In this document: one piece after another, positions 1 to 12,438 of the stretch
How positions within the stretch are numbered: the first letter of the stretch is position 1
Layout: each line of letters opens with the position of its first letter
Source of the DNA: Micractinium sp. NFX-FRZ
Taxonomy: Eukaryota; Chlorophyta; Trebouxiophyceae; Chlorellales; Chlorellaceae
Assembly (NCBI GenBank): GCA_029339195.1
Contig: JAPTJF010000101.1
Coordinates: 1 to 64,000 of the forward strand
DNA: 64,000 nt
Reading direction: 5' to 3'
The notes under the pieces: model-generated
What the model was told of the DNA's origin: nothing
The model's database searches: none
What the model saw: only the letters and a program-made list of their open reading frames with translations
Made by a program: the position numbers and the translations under genes

Positions 1-255
1 CAGTTCAAGGTGGTGTTGATGCATCGATCCTCCGCGACCCTTGCCTCCTTACTGCATGCCCCGTTTGCCCAAGCGTGGCCGTGTTCTCGAGCTCGGGGGT
101 GGCTCCCAGGCGCCCGCCGCTCTCCCGCCCCTTTCTGCGCCCGACTGGCCAGCCTGTGCGCTGCTGTGCCGCTTTCACCCCCCACTAGTGGGCTGAGTAC
201 TCCCCCCACAGGTGTTGCTTGAACAGGTTAGAGGGCTCAGCCCCAGCACGTTAAC

Positions 256-815
256 GTGCGGACCACCTGTAAGATTCACAGTTCAGTTTATTTTGCGAAA
301 GTGTTGCTAGCAGCCGCCCCAGCCGCAGCTCACAAAAGGGATTGCTACGGCTGGCTGCCAATCCACGCCGCCGCACATTGCGAGCACATCGGCGTACTGC
401 AGCTGCTGCTAAATGCCGCCCCAGCAGCAGCCGTTGCCTCAACCTCAGAAGACCGCACACCGCTGGAGGTGGCTCTTGAGTTCCACTGTACATCGACCGC
501 CCGCTTCCTTCTTGCTGCCGGGCCTGCGCATCGCGCACTGGCGGCCAATGCGGGCTGTCCCTAATTGTTGACTTTGTCATCGTGCGCCCACCGCTCACCG
601 CCCAAGAGTGGGCGCTGGTGCCGGCCCCCTGCCCCGGCCTGTGCAGCGCGCTGCCAGCAGCACTGGCACGCTCGCATGAGCAAGCCCGCCAGCTGGTGGC
701 GCGCCTGCTGGATGACGACGCTTGTGCCTGGATGCGGCAGACATGTGCTGACGGCTGCGCCTGCACCTGCCCGAGCCGCTCCTGCATCAAGTGCTGGGGC
801 TGGCGCTCTCCTGAG
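256..815 (+). pseudogene. Degenerate ankyrin-repeat gene remnant
   Basis: Reading from about 290, the + strand encodes two recognisable ankyrin-type units (core GWLPIHAAAHCEHIGVLQLLL, then RTPLEVALEF...TARFLLAAGP), closed by a stop at 562-564. The downstream part of the same protein type continues in another frame from about 556: PPLTAQEWALVPAPCPGL, then ALPAALARSHEQARQLVARL. A third frame gives LHLPEPLLHQVLGLALS with a stop at 813-815. One continuous protein therefore needs at least two frame changes with no obvious splice sites between them, and the part joining the second and third blocks seems shortened. From memory, this layout (ankyrin units, an EWALVP-PCPGL segment, a short leucine-rich end) resembles a large Chlorella ankyrin family. 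A live gene with unusual splicing is possible but less likely. No start codon or promoter could be assigned. Confidence 0.55.
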
Positions 816-1654
816 TGCGTGCAACGCTTTCATCTGTGTCTGCGCCTTGATCTGTGTTCCGACGTATCTCCTTAGCGCCCCTTTTGATGCCCTGCATCCT
901 GCCTGAACAGTCGCATGTTCACTCCTCAGTGTGCAACCGCCGGTACCCACTTTTTTCCCGCGCCCTGCCATAGCGTTGCCAGCACACAACCTGTTCGTGC
1001 CTTGTACAGTTACATGACCGCAGTACTGCTCTCATTGTACTGCGTGGATGGCACCCCGAGTGATGGGCCTGCATGGCATGGATGGCCGGCAGTGAATCAG
1101 AAGCTTGCATGAAGCAGTGCTGTCATACAGTCAGAAGCAGTGCTGTCAGAAGCAGTGCTGTCATGAATCACAATGCAGAGCCCACCGTGCCCTTGCATTT
1201 AACGGCCCTGCTTTCTATGCGTAAAGCAATGCATGTAGATTGGTCAGGTCCCCTCGACGTGAACACAGATGCTGTGTGCCAGCACTGCCAGCTGTGCCGC
1301 CGCCGCCCGCTTGGAATGTTCCCGCCCACATGGTGCATCGTGCTGGCCCCCAACTCATGCGACAAGGTCTTTGCGCAAACCAGGAAGCGCTCAAGCCCTC
1401 TGAAGCGGTGCGCCGCTTTGTTCGGGACGTCCAGCCAGCCAGCCTGCACTTGCGCGCCAGGCGAGACACCACCACTGTCGAACGCCGCTCGCGTGCGCAC
1501 AAAGCGGCCCGCTGAAGCGAGCGGGCACTCGAAGCGCGCCTTGTCAGCCGTGCCGCCGCCCGCCGCTGCTGGAGCGCGCGCCCGCAACCTGCCGTTGGCC
1601 TCCACACCCTGACGCTGCCCTGCTGCTGCTAGCGGCGGTGGTCACCACATCACC
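816..1654. other. Intergenic / 5' flank of the sterol glucosyltransferase gene
   Basis: No coding region is supported here. Open frames exist on both strands at 1170-1610, but they mirror each other in GC-rich sequence and show no recognisable domain. The interval holds a short tandem repeat at 1111-1163 and presumably the promoter and 5' UTR of the gene starting at 1655. Confidence 0.5.
1111..1163. repeat. Short tandem repeat, 15-bp unit
   Basis: The unit gaagcagtgctgtca occurs three times. The last two copies are directly adjacent, and the first is separated from them by 8 bp. It lies upstream of the sterol glucosyltransferase gene; no function is visible. Confidence 0.8.
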
Positions 1655-4600
1655 ATGCTGACCACGTACCTGGCCATCCGGGAGCTGGGGCGCTCTTTGA
1701 AGCAGCAGGGGACGGGCGCAGCTGCCGATGGTGCGGCCGGCGTGACGTCTGCCGCCGCCGATTTGCCAGCAGCAGCTCCTGCTGACAGCTTGAATGGCAT
1801 CCACCAGCTGGCAGTGGCCATCCAGCCAGACGACACCCGTGGCGTGTTCAGGCTGCAGTTTGCAGAGCCGGCGCCGCCTCCAGACGGCGACAAAGGCAGC
1901 AGCGGCAGCAGCAGCGGCACCGGCAGCGGCAGTGGCAGCGGCAGCGGTTGGGGTGCACTTCAGCCGGATGACATCTACGGCTGTGAGGAGGAGTTGATGG
2001 CTGGAGGCGATGGTGCAGATGGAGAGGCGGAGGCAGCGGCCGAGCTGGCGGGGAGCGTGCAAGGTGTGTGGGGCAGCACACTATGGTGGGCAGGGTGGCA
2101 GGGCACGCTGTGGCAGGGGGTGGTGTGCTGCCAACGGTGCCATCAAACGGCTGCCCCGAAGCCCAATCACGGCCCTCCTCTGCAGCCTGGGCGGTGCTGA
2201 TCCGGTAGCGCCTTCCACTGTGACGCGCTGTGTTGAGCTCTTATCTCTCTCCATGGTTGCGCTGCGCTGCGCCTTTCTCAGCAGTCCTCTGCCCTCCCTG
2301 CTGCCGCTGCAGGGCCAGGCCCCCAGGGGCAGCAAGGCGAGGAGGTGCCTCCCCTGGAAATTGCCATCCTGGTGGCGGGCACCCGGGGAGACGTGCAGCC
2401 ATTCATACCCGTGGCGCTGGCGCTGCAGAAGCACGGCCACCGCGTGCGCCTGGCCACGCACGCAGTATTCAGGTGGGCCGCCAAGGGAGGGGCCGAGGCG
2501 GGGCGCGGCAGGGCAAGGCTGGCGGCTGCAAGCAGAAACAGCATGAAGGTGCTGAGCAGGTGTTGTGCCCATACCCTAATGCCCGCTGGCTGACCCAGCT
2601 GCACGCTCTCCTGCTGCCACCTCTCCCGCTGCCCTGCAGGGAGTTTGTGACCGGGTTTGGCATTGAGTTCTTCCCTCTGGGCGGCGACCCCAAGGTGGGC
2701 AAGAATCCGGGTTGGGGGCATGGAGCACCTGGGGGCCGCCCTGCTTGACACACATGTGATGCCGGTGCCACCCACCGCTGCTGCTTCGTGGCGACTACAG
2801 GGGGCGTGCTGCATGCCGCATTTCGCCACACCAACTGTTTGCAGAACGCCACGGCATGTCATGCCCTGCCATGTCATGCTGTGCCATGCTGTGCCCCCCT
2901 GGCAGGTGCTGTCAGAGTTCATTGTGCGCAACGGCGGCGTGGTCCCAAAAGTGGGGGAGCTCTCAATCACGTTAGAGTCCACCAAGCAGGTGGGACCACT
3001 GAGCTCTGGGTGGGAGACAGGCTGTAGGTGCAAGTGCGGGCACTGGGCTGCGTGGGAGGCGCCCTGAGAAATCGAGTGTGCAGGCTGCCCGCTGGTTCGG
3101 GGTGCCAGGTGCCAGGTCCTGTTCCCAGGCCCCATGGTGCCGTCACCTGCCACACTGGCGCACAGTGAAGCTGGCACCTCACCTGCCTGTGCCCTGCTCT
3201 GAGCCTTCCCATACACCGCCTGCACCCGGCCCAGCCCTTCGAGGGAGGGAGGCTCCGCCCCCTGCACCCCCGGCACCCCCCTGCACCCCCAGCGCACACC
3301 CTGCCCCTTCACCCCCATGCAACCGCTGCACCTGCCGGGCCCCACACGCCGCGCCTGCTGCAGGTGCGCGAGGTGCTGCACTCCACCTACCCCGCCTGCA
3401 CCCAGCCCGACCCGGAGGACCCGCAGGGGCGCCCCTTCCGTGCGCAGGCCATCCTGGCCAACCCGCCCTGCTACGGCCACATCCACGTGGCAGAGAAGCT
3501 GGGGGTGCCGCTGCACATGGTGGGTGGGCTGCGTGGGTGGGGCGGTGGCATGGGCAGTGGCACGGCATGGGGTGCGGGGTGGGGGTGGGGCAGGGGATGC
3601 AGGGCAGCGTCATGTGCGTGTGTGGTGCTGCGGTCAGCTGGCAGGTGGGCTACCCCAACTGGCAAGCAGGAGCGCACAGGCCACCCGAGCCCCCCCCCAC
3701 CTCTTCTGCCTCCACCCTTCCTTCCAACCCCCCTGCCCCTTCCCCTTTATTTTGGCCAGGCCTTCACCATGCCTTGGACCCCCACCCGTGAGTTTGCCAG
3801 CCCCCTCACCCATCTCAGCTCCTCGTCGGGCACGCTCAACAAGCTCAGCTACTCGGTCATCGCAAACGTGAGTCAATGTTTGACAGACAGGCAGGCAGGC
3901 TGAGTTGGACCGGGTGTCCTATGCTGCTGCTTGATACCCAGGTGGGCGGGCTGCCATGCAGCAGCGTTGCCTAACCCTCAGCCTGATGTAGGCTGCAGCC
4001 TGCCTCTGCCTCCTGCCCCCACATATTCCCGCCCACACGCCTCCCCTCCCTTCACCCGCCCGCCCCGCCCCGCCCACATCCTCTCCTGCAGTTTGTGTGG
4101 TCGGGCATGGTGCACATGATCAACAGCTGGCGCATCCACGACCTGGGGCTGGAGCCGATTCGCACGGGGAACAGCGGGGGCGTCATTGTGCACGCGCACC
4201 AGGCGAGCCAGTGAACACATGCTGCGCCCAGCCTGTCCATGACATGGGTAAAGCAAAAATGGGACCCCTCTGCACATGGATGTGCTGTGTGTACAGCAGG
4301 GTGGGTGCCACGGGTCCCCAAGCCCGACGCCAGTTGCCCTTCATGCATGCACTGCTGGAGGCCCACCCCACCCCCACTCTCAAACTCACACCCCACCCTT
4401 CCACACCTGCCCCCCTCTGCCCCACCAGGTGCCATTCATGTACTGCTGGAGCCCCGCCGTGGTGCCCAAGCCCTCCGACTGGCCCTCCTTTGTGGATGTG
4501 GTGGGATACTGGAGCCTGCGGGAGGCCGAGCTCTCCGGCTTCCAGCCGCCGCCCGAGCTGGAAGCTTTCCTAGCAGCAGGGGAGCCGCCGGTGTATGTGG

Positions 4601-6646
4601 GGTTTGGGTCGCTGGTGGTCCAAGACCCCGCGGGCCTGACGGCGCGTGTGGTGGCGGCAGCGGGGCGCGCCGGCGTGCGGATGATCGTGCACAAGGTGGG
4701 CGCTGGGTTAGGGTGAGCTGGCAAGCAGAAGCCAAGGGTGGCTCATTGTGCATGGGGTGGGCTGAGGGGATATAGAGATGGCAGTGGGGAGAGCGGGGGC
4801 TGGGTGGGGGCAGATGGGGGCGAGGGGGCGAGCTGGTGCCAGGGGGCGATTTGTTGTTCTCGCGGCGCGTCGTGCTGGGCTTGCATGGAGCCCGATTGGC
4901 CAGCAATGGCTGGTGCTGAGCTGGCATGCTGAGCTGGCGGTGCTGCTGGCGCTGGAGCGGAGGCGGCGCTGGGAGCTCGGGTATGAAAGCTGTGCGCAGC
5001 GGTGTGCTCCACTTGTGGGTGGTGGGGTGATGGACTGGGGAGGCAAGAGAGATCTCCATGTCTCGCTGACCGTGCACTCTCCCGCCCACCCATGCGTTGC
5101 TGTGGTCCCCCGCAGGGGTGGGGCGGCCTTGGGGAGGGGCTGGAGGGGGCGGCCCCTGATGGCGTGCTGCTGCTGGACGCCCCCGTGCCCCACGACTGGC
5201 TGCTGCCGCGCTGCTCCGCGGCGGTGCACCATGGCGGCGCAGGCACCACGGCGGCCGGCCTCAAAGCAGGTGGGCGGGCGGGATGGGGCGGGCTGGGGGC
5301 CATGTGCAGCTGTGTGTGTGTGTGTGGCACTCACTTCCAGCTTATTGATCACCACTTGCCGCACTCCGCCTCTTCCACCTACTGCACCATCCGCCTGCCG
5401 CTGCCCACCGTTCCCCGCCCACCCATGTGCCTGTACTCACGCCCTCGCATCGTGTAATCATCCTACAATTTGCCCTCTCACACCGCAGGCCTGCCCACCG
5501 CTGTGGTGCCCTTCTTTGGTGACCAGCACTTCTGGGGCGCCGCCATGCACCGCATGGGGCTGGGGCCGCCCCCTGTGCCGGTAGGCGAGCTCATGGAGGA
5601 TGGGCTGGTGGAGGCGCTGCTCTTCATGAGGCGCCCAGAGGTGAAGGCGGCAGCAGAGGCGGCGGCGGCACGGATCAACCAGGTGGGCAGGGCGGGGCGG
5701 GGCGGTGGGTGCATGGGTGGATGGAGGGGTTGGGGAGCTGGCGGGGTGATGGCGGGTGTGCAGTCAGGAAGTGCATGGTGAGGCAGCAGGCCGGCTTGCT
5801 CAGCGCAGAGAAGGCGCCCTGTGCCCTGAACACTGGGGTTCTGCAGCTCTGAACCATCACTGAAATTTACCACCAAAAGGCCCGATGTTCCTTACCTTCA
5901 TACCTGTTGCCTTCTGCCATGCGTGCAGGAGGATGGCGTGCAGGCGGCCGTGGAGTGCTTCCACCGGCACCTGCCGCTGGCCAAGCTGAGGGCGGGGGAG
6001 CGGGTGGAGTGGGACCTGTCCAAGCCAGAGGTGGGGAGGGGCCTGCCTACTGCTCTTGTGCATATCCAACCTCCAATTCTGGAATGAAGGTGGCCTGAAA
6101 CTTCCTGCTGGGGCAGTTGTCATGGCGCTGCCCTCGCCAGCTGTTCCCTTCCTTGCCAGTGTCCTCCGCCCCTCCTTCCAGGCAGTGTGCCTCCTCCCCG
6201 CCCGGGCCTGTTCCTGCCCTACCCTGCCCATGGCCCATGGCCCTCCCCCCGCTGCCCACCCCTCTGCCTTGCAGCCCTCCAATGTGTGGTACGAGGCGGG
6301 GGCGGGCCTGATCAACGTCATCAAGCGGCCCATCAAGGGGGCCAGGAGAGAAGGTAGGCGGGGGCCCACAGAGCGTACAGCAACCGCCGCCGCTGTTGCG
6401 CGTGTGGCATCCCGGCATGAGGACCAGCTGAGGCTTGCTGCTTGCATGTCTTTGCCCGGATAACAGGCTGCCGACCTAGCACACCTCTTCCACGCACGCT
6501 CCCTCTTCCGTCCCCTCCTTCCTCTGCCTGCAGGCCCGCTGGGCGCTGTGAGGGGCGCAGGGCGGGGCCTGCTGGAGCTGGGCTACCGCCCCCTCAAGGG
6601 CGTGCTGCTGTCGGCAGAGGGGATGGCCCCGGGGCTCAACAACTGA
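1655..6646 (+). CDS. Sterol 3-beta-glucosyltransferase (UGT80-type), 13 exons
   Basis: Transfers glucose from UDP-glucose to the 3-hydroxyl of membrane sterols, making steryl glucosides. Exons: 1655-2063, 2313-2472, 2640-2694, 2906-2989, 3364-3519, 3760-3867, 4092-4202, 4429-4695, 5116-5269, 5489-5682, 5929-6030, 6275-6353, 6534-6646. All phases match, giving 663 aa against about 600-640 in plant UGT80. Residues 1-136 are poorly conserved, with a Gly/Ser run at about 81-100. The GT28-type N-domain begins near residue 147 ([15 protein letters not shown]). The donor-binding half carries [22 protein letters not shown] and [10 protein letters not shown] followed by HHGGAGTT (about 490-497), then [12 protein letters not shown], all family hallmarks. 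Intron 7 appears to use a GC donor (4203). The ATG at 1655 was chosen because exon 1 joins exon 2 in phase; an earlier 5' exon cannot be excluded. No signal peptide is seen, and the family is cytosolic or peripheral to membranes. Confidence 0.93.
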
Positions 6647-8022
6647 GTAACTAACTAGTGGTGTTGCATTGCTTCTTGTATTGTGCGGGGCGCTGCACCG
6701 GGCCCAGCAGGTGCTGTGACTTGGAGTGTGCGTCTTGGTTGGCAGAGCGCTGGCCACGGGGGCTGCGCAGAGCCGCGCCCTTGGAACATCCAAGTGTTAA
6801 CTGTGTTATTTATTGCAAAGGAGCAATGTGAGCGCTGGCGTGCGGATGAAAGTGCACAGCTGTGGGCTGAGAGGGGCGTGATGTGGCAGTGGGGGAGAGC
6901 TGGGGGCGTTGGGTTACGGCTGAGCTTGCGCCTAGTGGGCGAGTAGGTGGCTCAGCGCTGGTCGTGAAGGCGGCGTGCTGGACCAAGCTGGCACAGAGGT
7001 ATATACCGAGGGGGTGGTGGCGTGCAGGGAGTGCTAAGCTGGGGCCCAACCGTAACAGCTGCTGGATGCATGCACCCGTGCCCCACGACTGCCCGAGTGC
7101 AAGGCACAAGCCATCATGGAGGGTGCTTCAAAGACTGAGTGGGAGGAGGGACTGCCGTGCAAGCCAGCACATGCACGGACTCAGTGATGCAGGGAAGGAT
7201 GGGGAGGCCCGTCCTGGTTTGGCTGACAGAGCGGCTGTCTCAGCATGGCTGACATCGCGGCTGCTGCCTTGGCCCAGGCCTGTCCGTTCGCCAGCGCTCC
7301 ACTACCCAGCCGCTGGGGAGCCACCCGCCACCGGCATTTGGGCAGCAGGCAGCGGCCCCCTCGTCAGTCACCTGCATGAGGGGCTTGGGTGTGTGGGGAA
7401 AGCGTGCATGGGTGAATGCTTGGAACACAGGCTGGCAGCCACGGCCCGAGGTGGCAGCTGGTCCTGGCAAGGGAAGCCGGGCTGCAAAGCTGCATCTGGG
7501 TCCAGCGGGCAATTTCCTCACAAAAATAATCCCACAGTGCATGCCAGCATGCAGCCCCTCGCAGCTGCCTGCTGCCCCACTCCCCTCACGTGCATGCCTG
7601 CTGCGCAACGATCGCCCTGTGCCTTGCTTGCGATTGCCACCTGCTGCACTTGGCGCTGCCACGCGTGCACGCGCACCTGGCACACAGCCACGCAAGCAGC
7701 CACATGCCCAGAGAGCCCCCCAGAGCTCCCTTGACCGCGGATGACAGCACCCAGTGCTCGGAGCGTGTGGTGATTTCAACCAAGTAGACTGCCACTGCAG
7801 GGCAAGGGGTACGAGTGCACCCACAAAACGCTCGGTTGGTTGGTTGATTGATTGGTAGGGTGTGAGGAAAGGGTGTGTCGAGGGGCCAGCAGCCTGCAGC
7901 CAGCAGCCTCCTTAGCCAGGCAACCAAGGGAGGCCCAGGTTAGCCCGTGCGGGTGGGGCGGTGCGCGGGGTGGGAATGGGCGTTGCCCAGTGGGCAGCTG
8001 CAGCAGGCTGGCGGACCAGGGG
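6647..8022. other. Intergenic region without supported gene
   Basis: Lies between the ends of two convergent genes (3' UTRs). Open frames such as 6883-7734 have no recognisable domains and are overlapped by equal-length frames on the other strand. Nothing else is supported. Confidence 0.5.
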
Positions 8023-8802
8023 TCACCCCTGCGGCGGGCAACCCCTCACCAGACCCAGCGGCAACATTAACCACGTGCCTGTGGTGCTGGCCGGCATGAG
8101 CTGCAGGCAGATGATCTTGCCAAAGTCGTCGGGTGGGGCGCAGCGCTGCGCCCAGACAAGCGCCACGGCGGAGGCATTGAGGGCCAGCTCAAACAGCGCG
8201 ATCGGCAGCAGCACAAATGCGCGCATGGGCCGCTGGCCAACCCAGAGGTAGGCGCCCCATGCAAGCATCAGTGCCATGAGCGCCGTGGCGACGCCCCCCA
8301 CCAGTGCGGCGAATGCGTATGGGTCCAGCACAGCGCTGCAGCTGGCCACGCAGCTGTACGCAAAGGATCCCGCGGTAAAGAAGGTGGTCGCCAGCAGCCT
8401 GGAAATGACACTGAACCAGCCTGGAAACAACAGGCGGGGCAGAGGTGCGATGGGATCACTTGGTGCTGCGTAGGGAGGCACTACTGGAGCGCACAATTGA
8501 ATTGGCATGAATGCTGCCGCCGGCGTGTTGTGGAGGGTAGATGGGCAGGCCTGCCTTGGCCTGGCATCGGCATGCTGCGGCTCGGGAGGAGCAGCTAGCG
8601 GACGGGGGAGTGGCCCCAGGTGACGGGGCAGGCGGGGCGGGGCAGGCGGCGGGCGGCGGGCGGCGCGCATCGCACTTGGCTGTGCGGGAGGCGCCGCCTG
8701 ACCCGGGGCTGGGCCTGCGGCTGCCTGGGGATTCAGGAGCGGCTGCCCTGCGCCTGCCATCGAGTTGAGCGTCGGGTCTGGTAAACTCGCGGGCCTTGGC
8801 AT
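8023..8802 (-). CDS. Small four-helix membrane protein, unknown function
   Basis: The minus-strand frame from ATG 8802 to TGA 8023 is open throughout (259 aa), but an intron at 8675-8421 fits well. The donor GTGCGA follows a phase-1 exon (8802-8676), and a pyrimidine-rich ttgtttccag acceptor precedes the hydrophobic exon 8420-8023. The spliced product is 174 aa. After a Pro/Ala-rich N-terminus come four hydrophobic stretches: FSVISRLLATTFFTAGSFAY, a segment around FAALVGGVATALMALMLAWG, FVLLPIALFELALNASAVAL, and a weaker one near the C-terminus. The four-helix layout, with an Arg in helix 1 and an acidic residue in helix 3, recalls MARVEL/CASP-like proteins, but similarity is too weak to name it. 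Both splice forms remain possible. It diverges from the leucine-rich gene at 9749. Confidence 0.55.
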   Translation of the reverse strand: MPRPASLPDPTLNSMAGAGQPLLNPQAAAGPAPGQAAPPAQPSAMRAARRPPPAPPRLPRHLGPLPRPLAAPPEPQHADARPRQACPSTLHNTPAAAFMPIQLCAPVVPPYAAPSDPIAPLPRLLFPGWFSVISRLLATTFFTAGSFAYSCVASCSAVLDPYAFAALVGGVATALMALMLAWGAYLWVGQRPMRAFVLLPIALFELALNASAVALVWAQRCAPPDDFGKIICLQLMPASTTGTWLMLPLGLVRGCPPQG

Positions 8803-9748
8803 CCACCTAGAGGAAGGGCTGCGAGGCAGGTGTCAGAAGAGAGGCGAGGCCGGCTGGCAGAGGCAGGAGAAGGATTTCCGAGGAAAAGGCGGACCTTGGC
8901 AGGCTCCATAGAAGAAGGCCTACCTCATCCATCGAAATCACGTGAAGACTGCCGCAAACTTGCAGCACCAGCACGTCAGGACGACTGGGCAAAAAGCACG
9001 TGCTTGTGTGGGCCGCCGCCGCACATGTGTTGCAGCTCTGCTGGGAGGTGGCGGGCGGGCAGGGCGGGGTGCGGCGGCTGCGGCAACCACCTGCCGTTGC
9101 GTGCGTGGGTTGCTGCCAGGAGGCCGCAGTTGAGAACACTGCCCGGCTCGGAAAAGGCTCCACAGCAAGAAATTGCTCGATTTGCATCAGGCATCGGTGT
9201 TTCGTTGGGAGGACGGCTTCCCTGGCCGCCTGGAGACGAGCAGCCAGCGCCCATGCGCGCATGTGGCCGTCACGGCATGTGGCCTACAGCTGATTGCATG
9301 TTACACTTACACATACAGTTTTTTTTAGCGAAATCATCAAGCCAAGCAGCACTGGCACACGCTTTGCAAGCAGATCTGGGGGTTGCAGGCGAACCTCAGA
9401 GCCGAATGCTGCGAAGCCTGACGAGCTGCGTACAGCATGCCTGGGGCACTGGGTAGATCGGGGCGAACTGGAGCGGGGTGGTGCGGCAGGGTGCTGCAAG
9501 ACAGTACGCAGCACATTAAATAAGGCAATAAGACTACCAAGGTAACTTGGTCGTGCCGCTACAGCCTGTGTGCTAGTCGGGTGGCCGCTGCACGGGCACC
9601 CCAGGCAGACCCCAGGGGCCGCCGCTGGCGCTGTGCTGCGCTGCGCAGCTGGGGTTGCACCTCAGGCGCCGTCCACCCGCACTCCGGCGCCAATTAACTG
9701 TGTGCATAGGACTAATTTTCCAACGCTGCAAGCGAAAAGCCTGTCCGC
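8803..9748. other. Divergent intergenic region
   Basis: Separates two divergently oriented genes and presumably contains both promoters. Open frames on both strands lack domains and are not supported. A short less GC-rich patch occurs around 9510-9545. Confidence 0.45.
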
Positions 9749-12438
9749 ATGCGGCTCTCTCCAGCTCGCGCGCCGGCGGCGGCGCCAGGCATGGCCGACC
9801 TTTGCGAGGACCTGACCGAGCGCATACTCCTGATTCTCAAGAGCGAGGAGCGGTGCGCTGGGTCTGCCTGCTTTGCGCCAATCCGTCCGGCTTCCGCCGC
9901 CCCTATCCCCCGCTCACCCGCCCACCCCAACTCGTCTGTCCGCCCGCAGGGTGGACGTCGCCCCCGTGTGCCGCCTGTGGCGCAGAATTGTGCTGTCCCA
10001 CCTGCACCATCTGTCCCTTTCTATGGCGGAGGTTGCCAGCAGCGCCGCTCTCAGGGACCTGCTGGCAGCGGTTGCCATTCGTGGCACGAGCATCACCCAC
10101 GCCAGCATCACACTGTCAGGCAGCACCCGTGACTGTGCGGCACTGCTGCTGCTCACACATGGGATGGGAGGGCTGCTGCATTTGGAGTTGGAGTGGCTGG
10201 ACGCCCGGCGCACGCACCTGCAGCCGGTGAGCAGAGGCGTGTGTCAAGTTGTGTTCATTTGCGCTTTCGTTTGTTGGGTGCTCGGCGCATGCCGCTGGCA
10301 GGTAGGCGTGTGGCGACACCGTGGGATCACAGCACGTGCGCCTGTTTCCGGTGAGCAAGGGGCAAGAATCCCAGGCACGGCTGCCTGGGGGCTGTATGCT
10401 GTGTCGCTGCGCAATGTGCGTTTGCGTTCCCGTCGTGCACGTTGTGTGCTCCATCCGCCCTCCAAACCTGGGCCCCTCAACCGGAGGTGCCTGGCCTCTC
10501 CCTCCTCACCCATGCAGGCCTTGACCCTGCAGCTGCGGCAGCTGCAGTCCCTGCGCCTGCAGTTGGCCACCTGCCTGCCCGCCACCCTGGGCGATTTGCA
10601 CCGCCTCACGGCCCTCACAGTCCACCTGGACGAGGGCGCCCGCCCCACGCTGCCCCCCTCCACCACCGCGCTGCGCCTACTGAGGCGCTTTATCATCACC
10701 GCGCCCGACACCTTTTCGCTCTCCGCCGGCATCCCCTTCCTCTGCCACGCCAACTGCGCCCGGGTCCGAGGGCTGGGCCGCCTGGCGGCGCTGCCAGCAC
10801 TGCAGCACGTGGAGGTGGTGAATGCCACCTTTACCAACCTGCGCTGGATCGCGGTGAGTGGGGGCTCGTGTTCTTTTTGCTTGGGTTAGCAGTGTGTGTG
10901 CGGGGGGAAGGGGGGTGTGAGCGGGACATGTCCGTGAAGCTCGTAGGCGGCAGGTTCACCAAGCCCTTTTCCCATGTGCCATTCGTTGTTCAGTGCCGTT
11001 GGCATCACTTGTGCACGAGGGTCATGGAGCGCGGACAGTGCATGAACGGACTGCCTGTGCAGTGCCATTAAACAGGTGCCAGCTGCGCGGCGTGTGGTCA
11101 CTGTGCTGGGCCACGTTTGCAGGTGTTTCAGCTGCTCTCTTCACTGCGTGACCGGCTGAGCTGGGCCTGAGGTGCTGCGCCACCCCAATTTGCAGGGCCT
11201 GTCGCAAGTGACGGCCCTGCACCTGTCCGCCAGCCGGCGGTATGACGAGGCGGCAGACCGCGTCAGCCCCCTGGCCCCCTTCTCCGCCCAGAGGTTTGAA
11301 GAGGCGGTGCGCCCCCTCACCCAGGTCCGTGGGGGCGTGATCTGTAACTGCTACAGAGGTGGGCGGCATGCAGTGTTGTAGCATGCCTCTTGGTTCATTG
11401 CTTGGTGTGTCATGCTGCCCGTACCTCCCCGTATGAAAGCTGGCTGGGCATTGCAATTGGCAGCAGCACGGGGCTGTCGCCTTTTCTTGCCATTCCAAGC
11501 GGAACACCCCCCCTGGTGCTTCTTGGGTTGTAGCGGGTCCAGTGGGGAGTCAGCAGTGATTTGCTGAGCGGGGCATCGGCCTAATGCACATCCTTCAACA
11601 ACAGATCCCCCCTGCCCGGCCCCTCCAACCCGCGCAGCTGCTGTGCCTGGACATCGGCAGCAATCTGTTGAGCTAGCCTGGTATTGGCCCCACCAGCACC
11701 CATCAACAATATGCCTCTGTCTCTTCCCTCCAAACCATGCAGCTGGTGTGCCTGGACATCGGGAGCAACCTGCTGAGCGAGGTGCCGCCCTGCGTGGCGC
11801 GTTTCACCGGCCTGCGCTCGCTCAACGTGAGGAACAACAGGGGGATGGAGAAGCTGCCGGAGGGCGCCTACCAGAGCTCCCTCACCCACCTGCGCCTGGA
11901 CGACAGCCCGAGATGGGACCCCAGGTGGGCAGCGGGCATGCCCGCACCTGGATGCCGCTCCCCCGGGTGGGCAGCGGCGGTTGGCACAGGGTTATTGCGT
12001 GCCTTGCCCAACTCCAGCAGCAGTGCTTGTTCTCATGCCTGCCCCTGTTTCTGTCCGCATGCCTGCTCTGCGTCTGTCTGCACGCCTGCCCACGTGCCTC
12101 GGCCACAGCTGCAGTCGCCTCCTGTCACCCTGGCTTATGCAATGTGCGGTACGCCTGCACTGTCTTCTGCCTTTGATCCCTTTCCTCTGTCCTGCAGCCG
12201 GCTGCTGCCCGTGCTGCTGGGCATGCCCCGCCTACGGTTCCTGGAGGCGGCAGCAACGCCCCTGCAGCACCGGCACTTTGTGCACCTGGCAGAAGGCCTG
12301 CCCAGCCTGCGGCAACTGAGGGTGGTGGAGCAGCAGTGCGGTGCCGGGGGCCTGCAGGGCCTGCGCCAGCGCTTCCCCCACCTCACCATTGGGAACAGGT
12401 TCCATCGGTTTGCGGGGCAGGCAGGCAGCGAGGAATGA
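9749..12438 (+). CDS. F-box-like leucine-rich repeat protein, 6 exons
   Basis: Exons: 9749-9852, 9950-10226, 10518-10853, 11196-11324, 11743-11924, 12198-12438. Phases close and give 422 aa; an internal ATG at 9791 would shorten it by 14. The N-terminus (ADLCEDLTERILLIL, then VDVAPVCRLWRRIVLSHL after the first splice) resembles a degenerate F-box. The rest contains irregular leucine-rich units (LTLQLRQLQSLRLQLATCLP, LVCLDIGSNLLSEVPPC, LRSLNVRNNRGMEKLPEG). By family analogy it could be a substrate adaptor of an SCF ubiquitin ligase, but no substrate can be inferred. Intron 4 contains a damaged copy of the start of exon 5. Two TGTAA motifs downstream are candidate poly(A) signals. It is more distant from the tandem pair at 22-27 kb than those are from each other. 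Confidence 0.8.
11633..11671 (+). repeat. Partial copy of exon 5 inside the preceding intron
   Basis: About 39 bp (cagctgctgtgcctggacat onwards) matches the acceptor and start of the true exon at 11740-11778 with about four mismatches, and the pyrimidine tract before it is also similar. The copy ends in an in-frame TAG just after the matched part, so it would be a dead exon if used. Confidence 0.85.

Noticed and set aside
2278..3516. 412-residue minus-strand open frame
   Set aside because: Covers exons and introns of the UGT80 gene indiscriminately and has no family features.
7075..7091. 17-bp match to UGT80 exon 9 (5182-5198) downstream of the gene
   Set aside because: Only 17 bp with no extended similarity; chance is plausible in 64 kb of GC-rich DNA, so it was not counted with the exon copies.
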